Positions 42,251 to 50,574 of a DNA stretch of 64,000 nucleotides are shown here, in pieces. This DNA is from Flavimaribacter sp039888615 (GTDB taxonomy: Bacteria > Pseudomonadota > Alphaproteobacteria > Rhizobiales > Rhizobiaceae), in NCBI GenBank assembly GCA_039888615.1, contig JBDQQS010000016.1; one strand, 5' to 3'. Below the pieces are notes generated by a model. It was not told the origin of the DNA and ran no database searches. It worked only from the letters and a program-made list of their open reading frames with translations. Within the stretch, counting starts at the first letter, position 1. The number at the start of each line of letters is the position of its first letter. Made by a program: the position numbers and the translations under genes.

Positions 42251-42880
42251 TCACTTTGTTCCGTACATGCGATCGCCCGCGTCGCCGAGGCCCGGAACGA
42301 TGTAGCCAAGCTCGTTCAGGTGGCTGTCGATGGCGGCCGTAAAGACCGGCACGTCCGGATGCGCTTCGCAAAACGCCTTGAGGCCTTCCGGCGCTGCAAG
42401 CAAACACAGGAAACGAAGGTTGTGGGAACCCCGCTCCTTGAGTTTCTGGATCGCGGCGATAGCGGAATTGGCGGTGGCGAGCATCGGATCGACGACGATG
42501 ACGAGGCGATCGCTGATGTCGTCGGGCGCCTTGAAGTAATATTCGATCGCCTCCAGCGTGTCGTGGTCGCGATAGAGGCCGACATGCGCGACGCGAGCAG
42601 AAGGCACGAGCTCCAGCATGCCTTCAAGCAACCCGTTGCCGGCGCGGAGAATGGAGGCGAAAACCAGCTTCTTGCCAGCGAGAACAGGGGCGTTCATCTT
42701 CGAAAGCGGTGTTTCGATCTCTTCCTCTGTCAGCTCCAGCTCCCGTGTCACCTCATAGCACAACAGCGTCGAAATCTCGCGCAACAGGCGGCGGAAGCTG
42801 GCCGTTGATGTGTCCTTCTTGCGCATGATCGTCAGCTTGTGCTGGACGAGGGGATGATCGATGACAGTGACGCCGTGCAT
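42251..42880 (-). CDS. upp: Uracil phosphoribosyltransferase
   Basis: A 209-aa Upp. It makes UMP from uracil and PRPP. The start MHGVTVIDHPLVQHKLT at 42880 gives family length. PRPP region VIVVDPMLATANSAIAA; uracil-binding end YIVPGLGDAGDRMYGTK. In most relatives the loop is ATGGS or ATGNS; here the Gly is Ala (ATANS). It belongs with the nucleoside salvage genes although it lies on the opposite strand. Confidence 0.9.
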   Translation of the reverse strand: MHGVTVIDHPLVQHKLTIMRKKDTSTASFRRLLREISTLLCYEVTRELELTEEEIETPLSKMNAPVLAGKKLVFASILRAGNGLLEGMLELVPSARVAHVGLYRDHDTLEAIEYYFKAPDDISDRLVIVVDPMLATANSAIAAIQKLKERGSHNLRFLCLLAAPEGLKAFCEAHPDVPVFTAAIDSHLNELGYIVPGLGDAGDRMYGTK

Positions 42881-43021
42881 CTCGCAGTCTCCTTGTTGTC
42901 GGCGCAGCCCGAAAGGCGGCCGCCAGGCCATATTGCCGGTCGAAGTTGCGTGCAGCAACTCCACACAAGCCTCAAAGTCAAGTCTGCGGAGATCTGTTCA
43001 CAGCTTTGGAGGACGCTTCGT

Positions 43022-44242
43022 TCACAGAAAGCTTGCGCCATGGCGTCCCGGCGGCAAGCCGAGATGGGCGGCTATGGATTCACCGATATCGGCGAAAGTG
43101 TCCCGGACTCCAGCGGAGCCTTGTGTGATGCCGGGACCGAAACACAGCACAGGAACGCGTTCGCGCGTATGATCGCTGCCGCGCCATGTCGGATCGCAAC
43201 CATGATCGGCGGTGACCAGGATCAGATCGTTGGGCCGCAATTTGCGGGCTATCTCGGGCAGTCGCCGATCGAAGGCCTCAAGCGCCGCCGCATAGCCTGC
43301 GACGTCGCGCCGGTGTCCGTATAGCGTGTCGAAATCGACGAAATTCGTGAACACGATGCTGCCGTCGCGCGCATCGTCCATGGCCTTCATCGTTGCGTCG
43401 AACAACGCCATGTTGCCATTGGCCTTGCGCACTTCGCTTATTCCCTGATGCGCGAAAATATCGCCGATCTTCCCGACGGCGATGACCGAAAGTCCGGCCC
43501 TTGTGGCGCGGTCAAGCAATGTCGGTTCGGGCGGCGGCACCGAAAAGTCCCGGCGATTGCCCGTGCGTTCGAAAGTCGCCGCGGTTTCTCCCGTGAACGG
43601 ACGCGCGATGACCCTGCCGATATTCAACGGATCCAGCAGTTCCCGAACGATCTCGCAGAGCCTGTAAAGCCGTTCGAGCCCGAAATGTTTTTCATGCGCA
43701 GCAATCTGAAACACGCTATCGGCGGACGTATAGAAGATCGGCTTTCCTGTTCGGATATGTTCTTCGCCGAACATTTCGATAATGACGGTTCCGGAAGCAT
43801 GGCGGTCGCCGAGACTGCCGGGCAGGACCGCCCGTTCATGGATCAGGTCGAGAAGATCCTGCGGAAAGCTGTTTTCAGCGTCAGGGAAGTAACCCCAGTC
43901 GTAAGCAACTGGCACGCCGGCGATTTCCCAGTGGCCCGATGGCGTATCCTTGCCGTTCGAGACTTCGCTGGCGCACGCATAGAGTCCGATGGGTCGTGAC
44001 GCCGAGCCCACGCCCGCCGGAACCGAACCGCAGGCCATTCTCGCCGCCTGCGCCAGACCGAGCGACGCCAGATTCGGAAGTTGAAGCGGTCCCTTGCGAA
44101 GGCCCTCCCGGTTGGCGAGGCCCGCCGCGCAATACTCGGCGATATGTCCAAGCGTATTCGAACCGGCGTCGCCGAATGCTTCCGCGTCCGGCGCACCGCC
44201 GATACCAAAGGAATCCAGAAGCAGGATGATCGCGCGCGCCAT
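43022..44242 (-). CDS. deoB: Phosphopentomutase
   Basis: A 406-aa enzyme of the alkaline-phosphatase superfamily. Interconverts (deoxy)ribose-1- and -5-phosphate. The metal site begins with LLLDSFGIGGAPDAEAFGD; the phosphorylated Thr region is GKDTPSGHWE; the later metal ligands are in FVDFDTLYGHRRD and ILVTADHGCDPTWRGSDHTRE. The start MARAIILLLDS at 44242. Works with the phosphorylases encoded at 39487-41675 and upp. Confidence 0.92.
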   Translation of the reverse strand: MARAIILLLDSFGIGGAPDAEAFGDAGSNTLGHIAEYCAAGLANREGLRKGPLQLPNLASLGLAQAARMACGSVPAGVGSASRPIGLYACASEVSNGKDTPSGHWEIAGVPVAYDWGYFPDAENSFPQDLLDLIHERAVLPGSLGDRHASGTVIIEMFGEEHIRTGKPIFYTSADSVFQIAAHEKHFGLERLYRLCEIVRELLDPLNIGRVIARPFTGETAATFERTGNRRDFSVPPPEPTLLDRATRAGLSVIAVGKIGDIFAHQGISEVRKANGNMALFDATMKAMDDARDGSIVFTNFVDFDTLYGHRRDVAGYAAALEAFDRRLPEIARKLRPNDLILVTADHGCDPTWRGSDHTRERVPVLCFGPGITQGSAGVRDTFADIGESIAAHLGLPPGRHGASFL

Positions 44243-44365
44243 GGATGATTTCGCCCTGGATTGGTTCGTGAAAAGCGGTTTCAGATTGAAACTAAGTCCC
44301 CGATAAATCGGGCACAAGCGCTAATCGATAGTGGTCGCATAAAAGGGCGAGGTCAGAACTGTACG

Positions 44366-44971
44366 TCAACAGTCGCCGCAATCGAGCTGCGAGCCGCGGC
44401 GCGGCCGCATATAATAGGTGTCGCGCATGGTCACGGAAGTCTTGTCGGTTCCAAGAAACGGCAGGCTGGTGAGATAATCGTAGGGATTGCTGATCTCCAC
44501 CCGAACATAATAGGAGTTGGGGATCTTCAGCCCGGCCGGAATGTTAATTTCTGCGCCATCGGTGAAGGCGCGACTGTTGGTCGCGCTCGTCCAGGACCAG
44601 TCGATCTTTGCTTTCTTGGATTTGTCTACGGAAATACCCGTATAAACGAGCGTGATGTTCTCGGCGCTGAATGGAGAAAGGATGCTTGCCGCAACATCCG
44701 TCATGCCCTTGAGTTCCGACTTCGTGGTCTTCGTGCCTTGCGTGACCAGATCGAGGGTGATGTTGCCTGCCCGCGCCACCTTGGTGTCGACCGTCATCCC
44801 GACGCTGATTTCGAGGGACGCAATATAGATTCCCATCAGAACCGGGACGAGAAACGCGAATTCGATCGATCCGACGCCGGAACGGTCCTTCAGGAGTTGA
44901 CGCAGCTTGATTGCGCATTTTGCGGGCGCCTCCGTACATCCGTTGATTTTGGAAAGCAGAGATCCGGTCAT
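44366..44971 (-). CDS. TadE/TadG-like minor pseudopilin
   Basis: A 201-aa protein. RSGVGSIEFAFLVPVLMGIYI is the TadE-type prepilin stretch: a Gly/Ser-rich processing region, conserved Glu and hydrophobic helix. The rest is an exported domain ending QLDCGDC. Coupled to the upstream TadE gene by a 4-nt overlap. Minor pilin or pseudopilin of the Tad pilus. A GTG/ATG start further inside is possible. Confidence 0.8.
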   Translation of the reverse strand: MTGSLLSKINGCTEAPAKCAIKLRQLLKDRSGVGSIEFAFLVPVLMGIYIASLEISVGMTVDTKVARAGNITLDLVTQGTKTTKSELKGMTDVAASILSPFSAENITLVYTGISVDKSKKAKIDWSWTSATNSRAFTDGAEINIPAGLKIPNSYYVRVEISNPYDYLTSLPFLGTDKTSVTMRDTYYMRPRRGSQLDCGDC

Positions 44972-45579
44972 CGGTCATACGCCTCGTTGCGGAATGCGGT
45001 CGTGGCCACCATCAGGTAATATTGGGGCAAGGATCCGTCGGTGGTGTCGATGTTGCTGAGATACGGTCGTATGAGGTCGGTCATGACCTGCCATTTGAAA
45101 TAGGCCCTCATAATATTGACCGATGAGGCCGCGCCGGGCGTAAAATCGAAATCCGACGTATCGAGGTCGCCGCCCTTGGCGTTGCCGACTCGCGGCACGC
45201 CAATCGGAATATTGTCGAAATTGTCAAAGCTGCGCACGTCGAGAAACAATCTGGTGCCGAAAGTTCCCTTGCAGTCGATCATCAGGGAAACATTCTCGCA
45301 GAAAAGCAGCTTGAATTCGTCTTCCGTGACATCTGTCAACTCACCGGTATTGAACGTGATCTCTCCGGTTCTGAGCTGCCGACCGATTTTGTCGACGCCG
45401 TAGTTGAGAAGCTGTTCCGCGCCGAAAGCGATGAAGGTTTCGATGATGGCGAAAACCATGAGAAAAAATGGAATAGCCAGGATCGAAAATTCGATCGCGC
45501 TCGCGCCACTCTCGTCTCGACCCAGGCGCGCCAGAGCTGAGCTTACCATTCCTCTGAAAATTTTGTTAATGAACCGCAT
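44968..45579 (-). CDS. TadE-like minor pseudopilin
   Basis: A 203-aa protein with the prepilin motif RDESGASAIEFSILAIPFFLMVF (Glu at the +5-like position) followed by a long exported domain (GAEQLLNYGVDKIGRQLRTG...). The closely similar N-termini of this and the downstream protein fit TadE/TadF pairs. Processed by CpaA (inference). Confidence 0.82.
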   Translation of the reverse strand: MRFINKIFRGMVSSALARLGRDESGASAIEFSILAIPFFLMVFAIIETFIAFGAEQLLNYGVDKIGRQLRTGEITFNTGELTDVTEDEFKLLFCENVSLMIDCKGTFGTRLFLDVRSFDNFDNIPIGVPRVGNAKGGDLDTSDFDFTPGAASSVNIMRAYFKWQVMTDLIRPYLSNIDTTDGSLPQYYLMVATTAFRNEAYDR

Positions 45580-45695
45580 GGCTCCCCGCGACGATATTGA
45601 ATGCCGCAGATCTAGCAGGGTTCGGTTGAATTTCGGTTTCTCGGATATCCGAAAATTCGGCGGTCGCGTTTACAAAGCGTTTACCATGCCGTCGC

Positions 45696-46085
45696 CTACT
45701 CCTCGATCAAGGGCTGACAGGCCGGCGTGCAGGACAGGACTTCGCGTTCGGTCTGCCGGTAGACCTGCAGCGTATTGTAGCTTTCGAGCGAAACCAGAAC
45801 GCGCTCGTCGACCAGCGCCTGCCCCTGCTCGTCAAGGATGACGATATTCGTCGTGCCGAAACTTTTGCCGGTGAGAATGATGGTTTTTGAATCGGCCACT
45901 GCGGCGTCGGCGATGTCCGCATTCCCGATGATCACCTTGCTGACCGGCTGGTCGAGCTTGATAACGCGGGCGTAGTCCACTTCAACCCGGATATTGTCAT
46001 CGGCGGCGGCTTGAGCAGGCGCGAGGCCCGTGAAAAGCGCCACGAGAATGATGGACCACTTTACCTGCGCGGGCATGACAGCCAT
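45696..46085 (-). CDS. Stand-alone secretin N-terminal-domain protein (CpaC N-domain)
   Basis: A 129-aa exported protein with a signal peptide (WSIILVALFTGLAPAQAAA) and one pilus-assembly N-terminal domain: RVIKLDQPVSKVIIGNADIADA...TNIVILDEQGQ, very like the beginning of CpaC (48292-49827). It ends with a Cys pair, CTPACQP. The start at 46085 follows CCGGAG; ATG 46076 is an alternative. Divergent from the flp pilin. Possibly a periplasmic helper or regulator of the secretin. Confidence 0.78.
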   Translation of the reverse strand: MAVMPAQVKWSIILVALFTGLAPAQAAADDNIRVEVDYARVIKLDQPVSKVIIGNADIADAAVADSKTIILTGKSFGTTNIVILDEQGQALVDERVLVSLESYNTLQVYRQTEREVLSCTPACQPLIEE

Positions 46086-46491
46086 GGTTGACTCCGGAGT
46101 CTGTTGCAACGATCTCAAAATCACCCCGAATGGTGAATGAAGCTTTAAAGCTGACAAGTGCTTCTATATTTCTCCACAAAATTCTGCTGACGTTGCAGAT
46201 CAGGACGAAGTACGTGGTCAAAACTTGGAACTTGTCTTTATAATACAGGCGCCATTCAGATGTGGTGCAGCCCATATCCATACGAATAAAGTAGTCTCTG
46301 AATAAGTTTCAATTGCAGCAAGTATTTTTAAGTTCGCATTCACCAAGAAGCGCCGAAATGGATTGTAAGGATTTGATAACCTTTTTTGTTAAGCTGATCT
46401 CAAATCCTGCCGGATAGCTTTCACGCATCCGATCAGCGGAAAACAAGCTGACGGAAGTGCTGAACAAAACTGTAGAGCAAGGAGCTATCCA
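46086..46491. other. AT-rich divergent promoter region of the pilin locus
   Basis: About 400 bp without a gene, noticeably AT-richer than its surroundings, between the secretin-domain gene and flp. It should hold the flp promoter; AAGGAG just before ATG 46492 is its ribosome binding site. I see runs such as CCTTTTTTGTTAAG but no full CtrA site here. GTTGCAACG and CGTTGCAG form a loose inverted repeat near the left end. Confidence 0.5.
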
Positions 46492-46665
46492 ATGACCAAA
46501 CTTTTCGCACGTTTCATGAAAGACGAATCCGGTGCAACTGCTATCGAATACGGCCTGATCGCCGCCCTGATCGCGATCGCCGTTATCGCTGGAGCAAGCG
46601 CAGTTGGCGGCAGCGTCGGCGACGTATTCGACTCCGCATCCGAAGAAATGGATGATGCGATCTAA
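46492..46665 (+). CDS. flp: Flp/Fap type IVb pilin
   Basis: A 57-aa major pilin. The motif DESGATAIEYGLIAALIA has the conserved Gly-x4-Glu-Tyr processing site of Flp pilins, followed by the hydrophobic helix and a short acidic tail (SEEMDDAI). AAGGAG lies 7 bp upstream. It is cleaved by CpaA and polymerised by the CpaF/TadBC machine. A strong hairpin follows. Confidence 0.93.
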   Translation: MTKLFARFMKDESGATAIEYGLIAALIAIAVIAGASAVGGSVGDVFDSASEEMDDAI

Positions 46666-46685
46666 GATCGAAGCTTTTCTTGAAG

Positions 46686-46713
46686 CCCCGGGCTTTCCTC
46701 GAAACGCCCGGGG
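46686..46713 (+). terminator. Hairpin after flp pilin gene
   Basis: CCCCGGGC and GCCCGGGG form an 8-bp stem with a 12-nt loop, 20 bp past the flp stop, without a T-run. Probably stabilises the abundant pilin transcript and/or partly terminates before cpaA. Confidence 0.6.
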
Positions 46714-46809
46714 GTTCATTGCCGGTTTGCCGTGATTGATGCGGCAGGTCGCTGCCGCCGTTCGGACGACCGGACGGCATTTTTTGTTTCATGAACTGAG
46801 GAACGGCAG

Positions 46810-47325
46810 ATGCTCAGCGCAGCGCTTATTGTAATCTTTCCCCTGTGTCTCGCCTATGCGGCATTGACGGATATGCTTACAATGAAGATCCCGAACAGGG
46901 TGCCTTTGCTGCTGCTCGCTTCCTTTGCGATCATCGCCCCGTTGACCGGAATGGGATGGGCCGACGCGGGAAGCCATCTCCTGGCGGGCGTGATCGTGTT
47001 CGCGGCTTGTTTCGGTCTCTTTTCATTCGGCGTCATGGGCGGCGGAGACGCCAAACTGTTGACCGTCGCCGCAATCTGGTTCGGAATGTCGATTGAACTC
47101 TTCGCATTCCTCACCAATGTCGCTGTCTTCGGCGGATTGCTGACGCTGGGAATCCTGATCATCCGCGGAAACAAGTATTCACCGATCGTCGGACGATTCG
47201 GCATGCTGCAGCATTTGACGGATCCGAAACTGGGTATTCCCTATGGCGTCGCCATCGGCATTGCGGGTCTGCTTGAATATCCCAATACCGAATATTTCCG
47301 CTTCGCGGTTTCTCACCTGGTGTAG
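46810..47325 (+). CDS. cpaA: Prepilin peptidase CpaA/TadV
   Basis: A 171-aa A24-type aspartic peptidase with about six helices. Catalytic Asp pair: in ALTDMLTMKIPNR (first, about residue 20) and GGGDAKLL (second, about residue 77). It lacks the methylase domain of large prepilin peptidases, as usual in Tad systems. Matures flp and the TadE-type proteins at the membrane. Confidence 0.92.
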   Translation: MLSAALIVIFPLCLAYAALTDMLTMKIPNRVPLLLLASFAIIAPLTGMGWADAGSHLLAGVIVFAACFGLFSFGVMGGGDAKLLTVAAIWFGMSIELFAFLTNVAVFGGLLTLGILIIRGNKYSPIVGRFGMLQHLTDPKLGIPYGVAIGIAGLLEYPNTEYFRFAVSHLV

Positions 47326-47373
47326 GAAATACTTCGAAATACGTTGCATCCGACGTATGGCCCTCAGCCGCGA

Positions 47374-47388
47374 TTAACGATGCATTAA
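47374..47388. promoter_or_regulatory. Candidate CtrA binding site upstream of cpaB
   Basis: TTAA-CGATGCA-TTAA matches the full CtrA box TTAA-N7-TTAA. It lies 91 bp before the cpaB start (47479), in a short AT-rich gap that also has a near repeat TTAACCCTAATTAC. In Caulobacter, CtrA controls pilA/cpa genes, so cell-cycle control is a fair inference. Confidence 0.5.
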
Positions 47389-47478
47389 GCACATTCGCTA
47401 CGAATTCATTAACCCTAATTACACCATTAGCCGGCATATTTCGGATCACTGCCAGAAGAGTGTTCCGGAGTATCCTGC

Positions 47479-48276
47479 ATGAAACCCGCACGACTTATCG
47501 TTACGATCGTTGCCCTGACCGCCGCGGCGGGGGCGGGCTATCTGGCATGGAATTTCTCAAAAGGCGGTGCGAAGAGCGTCGAAACCCAGAGCGCCGTCAG
47601 GGAAGTTAGAACGGATCAGGTTCTGGTCGCCTCGGATAGCCTGCCGATCGGCTCGCGGTTGAACAAGAAAAATCTGTATTGGCAGGAATGGCCCGAAGGC
47701 GCGGTTGTTGATGGGTTCATTACCCGCTCCACCCAACGCGACGCGATTGAAAAACTGTCGGGATCGGTTGTTCGCCTTCCGATATTCGCCGGCGAGCCGG
47801 TGCGTAGCGAAAAGGTTGTCGATTCGGATACACGCATCATGTCGTCGATCCTGCCGGCTGGAAAACGGGCGGTTTCAACGGAAATTTCGGTCGAAACCGG
47901 CGCTGGCGGTTTCATTCTGCCCAACGACCGCGTCGACGTCATCATGGTCCGCGGCAGCGACGACGGCAAGTTCATTACCGAAACAATACTCTCCAATATT
48001 CGCGTCCTGGCAATCGACCAGCGAATTCAGGAGGATGAAGATGGCAACAAGACCGCAGTGGGAACAACTGCGACGCTTGAACTGACGCCGGACCAGGCTC
48101 GCATCATGTCGGTGGCTCAGCAGATGGCGTCGAGGTTGACACTGGCTTTGCGCAGCGTTGCTGACGGACGCGAACCTGACACCGGAGGGGCGGATCACCT
48201 GCTCAGCCGGGAAGGTGGACCGGCCATCCAGCTTATTCGTTCCGGGGCGATCACCAATATTGGCGCAGTGAAGTAA
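47479..48276 (+). CDS. cpaB: Pilus assembly protein CpaB/RcpC
   Basis: A 265-aa exported protein. One N-terminal helix (IVTIVALTAAAGAGYLAWNF), then an SAF domain (VLVASDSLPIGSRLNKKNLYWQEWPEG) and the RcpC/CpaB domain (AVSTEISVETGAGGFILPNDRVDVIMV). A periplasmic organiser of the secretin. Begins the cpaB-tadC operon. Typical length. Confidence 0.9.
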   Translation: MKPARLIVTIVALTAAAGAGYLAWNFSKGGAKSVETQSAVREVRTDQVLVASDSLPIGSRLNKKNLYWQEWPEGAVVDGFITRSTQRDAIEKLSGSVVRLPIFAGEPVRSEKVVDSDTRIMSSILPAGKRAVSTEISVETGAGGFILPNDRVDVIMVRGSDDGKFITETILSNIRVLAIDQRIQEDEDGNKTAVGTTATLELTPDQARIMSVAQQMASRLTLALRSVADGREPDTGGADHLLSREGGPAIQLIRSGAITNIGAVK

Positions 48277-48291
48277 TACGGGAGCATCTCG

Positions 48292-49827
48292 GTGCTAATT
48301 TCGAAAAAAGCAGTTGGATCACTCGATCGCCTGAGAAAAGCGCGCAACATGGCGTTGGCGCTTGCGGCGATGACGATTCCGGCTGCCGCTCTGGCGGTTG
48401 CGCCGGCAACGGCGGAATCCGACACGATCTCCGTGCGAACAACCGGCGCGACATCCGTCAGGGACGTCAAGCTTGGACTCAACAAGGCGGTTGTCGTTGA
48501 TCTGCCTGCAGACGCTCATGATATTCTCGTCGCCGATCCCGCCGTGGCTGACGCCGTCACCCGGTCGCAACGCCGCATCTATCTGTTCGGAAAAGCTGTC
48601 GGCCAGACAAACGTCTTCGTCTTCGGCGCCAATGGGGAACAGATCGTCAGTCTCAATCTGTCCATTGAACGCGACATCAGTGGTCTGGAGGAACAGATCG
48701 CCCGGTTCATTCCGGACTCGGACGTGAAGGTTGAGATCATCAGCGACAACATTGTCCTGACAGGCAGGGTTCGCACGCCCCAGGACGCCTCGCGCGCCGC
48801 GCAACTGGCCGAGATTTTCCTGAAAGGCGGCGAAGCGACGACCCGCAACATCACGGCTGTCGGCGGCGCCGGCGAGGGAGGCGCAGCGATTTTCGCCGAA
48901 CAGCGCCAAAGATCGTTGATCGTAAACCTGCTTGATATCGACGGTGACGACCAGGTCACGCTCAAGGTTACGGTTGCCGAAGTCAGCCGGCAAATCCTCA
49001 AGCAGCTCGGTTTCAACACCTATCTCAACAGCGGAACGTCCCAGTTTCAGTCGGTCAATCCGGTTGGCCTTGGCAAAATGCTCAGCAGCACGGTGGCTGC
49101 CTTTTCCGGCAATATCGGAAGCGTCGACATCAACGCGTACGTCCGCGCGATGGAGCAGGCGGGCGTGATGAAGACGCTGGCTGAACCGAGCCTTACGGCG
49201 ATTTCCGGCGAAGCCGCCGATTTCTACGTCGGCGGTGAATTCTGGAGGGTTGTGAGCCAGGCGTTTGATGAGAATGGATCGCCTGTCTATGAAAACGAGG
49301 AGACGGAATACGGGATCCGCCTCGAATTCACGCCAGTGGTGCTGTCCGCCGGCCGTATCAGCCTGAAGGTCAGGACGGAAGTGTCTGAACCGACCTTCGA
49401 GGGCAGCGTAACGCTCAGCGGCGGCGGGAAACTGGGCGGCATAACCGCCAACGGCATCCGTCGGCGCGAGGCGTCCACAGCCGTCGAACTTCCGTCCGGC
49501 GGCTCGATCGTGATCGCCGGCCTGGTCCAGGACAATATCAGACAGGTCATGGGCGGATTGCCAGGAGCGTCAAAGATCCCGGTTCTGGGCACGCTTTTCC
49601 GCAGTCGCGACTTCGTGCGCAACGAGACCGAACTGGTGATCATCGCCACGCCCTATCTTGTGCGGCCGGTCGCGCGAAACAAGCTTGCGCGTCCCGATGA
49701 CAATTTCAACGCCGCCAGCGACGGCGCAGGCAATTTCCTCGGACGGGTCAATCGGGTCTACGGCCAGATGGAAACCGATTTGCCGAAAGGGCGCTACTAT
49801 GGCGTCGTCGGATTTATCTACAAGTAA
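48292..49827 (+). CDS. cpaC: Secretin CpaC/RcpA
   Basis: A 511-aa outer-membrane secretin. GTG start with GGGAGC upstream. Signal peptide (MALALAAMTIPAAALAVAPATA), pilus-assembly N-domain (KAVVVDLPADAHDILVADPAVAD), BON-like segment (DVKVEIISDNIVLTGRVRTPQDASRA), and C-terminal secretin beta-domain (EFTPVVLSAGRISLKVRTEVSE ... VELPSGGSIVIAGLVQD). Forms the pilus pore. Confidence 0.92.
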   Translation: MLISKKAVGSLDRLRKARNMALALAAMTIPAAALAVAPATAESDTISVRTTGATSVRDVKLGLNKAVVVDLPADAHDILVADPAVADAVTRSQRRIYLFGKAVGQTNVFVFGANGEQIVSLNLSIERDISGLEEQIARFIPDSDVKVEIISDNIVLTGRVRTPQDASRAAQLAEIFLKGGEATTRNITAVGGAGEGGAAIFAEQRQRSLIVNLLDIDGDDQVTLKVTVAEVSRQILKQLGFNTYLNSGTSQFQSVNPVGLGKMLSSTVAAFSGNIGSVDINAYVRAMEQAGVMKTLAEPSLTAISGEAADFYVGGEFWRVVSQAFDENGSPVYENEETEYGIRLEFTPVVLSAGRISLKVRTEVSEPTFEGSVTLSGGGKLGGITANGIRRREASTAVELPSGGSIVIAGLVQDNIRQVMGGLPGASKIPVLGTLFRSRDFVRNETELVIIATPYLVRPVARNKLARPDDNFNAASDGAGNFLGRVNRVYGQMETDLPKGRYYGVVGFIYK

Positions 49828-49847
49828 TCATGGGGTTGGACAGGATC

Positions 49848-50531
49848 ATGCGCCGAAATCAGTATCATCCAACCTCTTCCGGTTTTGTTCTTCTGGCCGC
49901 CGTCATGGCGGTTTCGATTTCCGGATGCGCGCGGGTTCACAACATCGAGACAGGATCGGTTCCCGACGATTATCGCACCCGTCACCCGATCATCGTGTCG
50001 GAGCAGGAATATGCGGTGGACATCGCCGTCGCCCGGCAGGATCGGCATTTGACGCTTGGCTCCGCAGACGCTGTGCGCGGATTTGCCTCGAACTATCGCG
50101 AAACCGCCTCCGGCACGGTACAGATCATGACGCCGGTCGGCTCTCCCAATTCGGCTGCCGCCGCAATCGTCGCCAAACAGGTCCGTTCGGTGATGATCGA
50201 GGAGAATGTGCCGGCGGACAGGATCTACATTACGAACTATCAGGCGGAAGCAGCCTATGACGCTGCGCCGATCCGGCTCAGTTTCGTCGGCATCCAGGCG
50301 TCCACCAACCAGTGCGGCAAATGGCCAGCCGATCTCGTCTACAACACGACGGAAAACAAGAATTGGGAGAATTTTGGCTGTGCGACGCAGAATAACCTCG
50401 CCGCGCAGATTTCGGATCCGTCCGATCTGCTAGCGCCGCGCGGGATGACTCCGATCGACGCCCAGCGCCGCGACAAGGTGTTCGAGAACTACAGAGAATA
50501 CGGGGCGGCCGCCGCCGCGCCGGACGAATAG
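49848..50531 (+). CDS. cpaD: Pilus lipoprotein CpaD
   Basis: A 227-aa lipoprotein with lipobox SISGC at about residue 29 after MRRNQ and a hydrophobic stretch. Family parts include the RHPIIVSEQEYAVDIAV segment and NFGCATQNNLAAQISDPSDLLAPRG. ATG 49848 with GGACAGG is preferred; 49830 is an upstream alternative. Thought to help secretin assembly. Confidence 0.88.
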   Translation: MRRNQYHPTSSGFVLLAAVMAVSISGCARVHNIETGSVPDDYRTRHPIIVSEQEYAVDIAVARQDRHLTLGSADAVRGFASNYRETASGTVQIMTPVGSPNSAAAAIVAKQVRSVMIEENVPADRIYITNYQAEAAYDAAPIRLSFVGIQASTNQCGKWPADLVYNTTENKNWENFGCATQNNLAAQISDPSDLLAPRGMTPIDAQRRDKVFENYREYGAAAAAPDE

Positions 50532-50574
50532 ACCTGCAGGGGAATGACAACGGCTTGAACCAGCGAGAAAAAGA

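Noticed and set aside
46378..46398. GATAACC-T6-GTTAAG as a CtrA site before flp
   Set aside because: The left half does not read TTAA at the right spacing.
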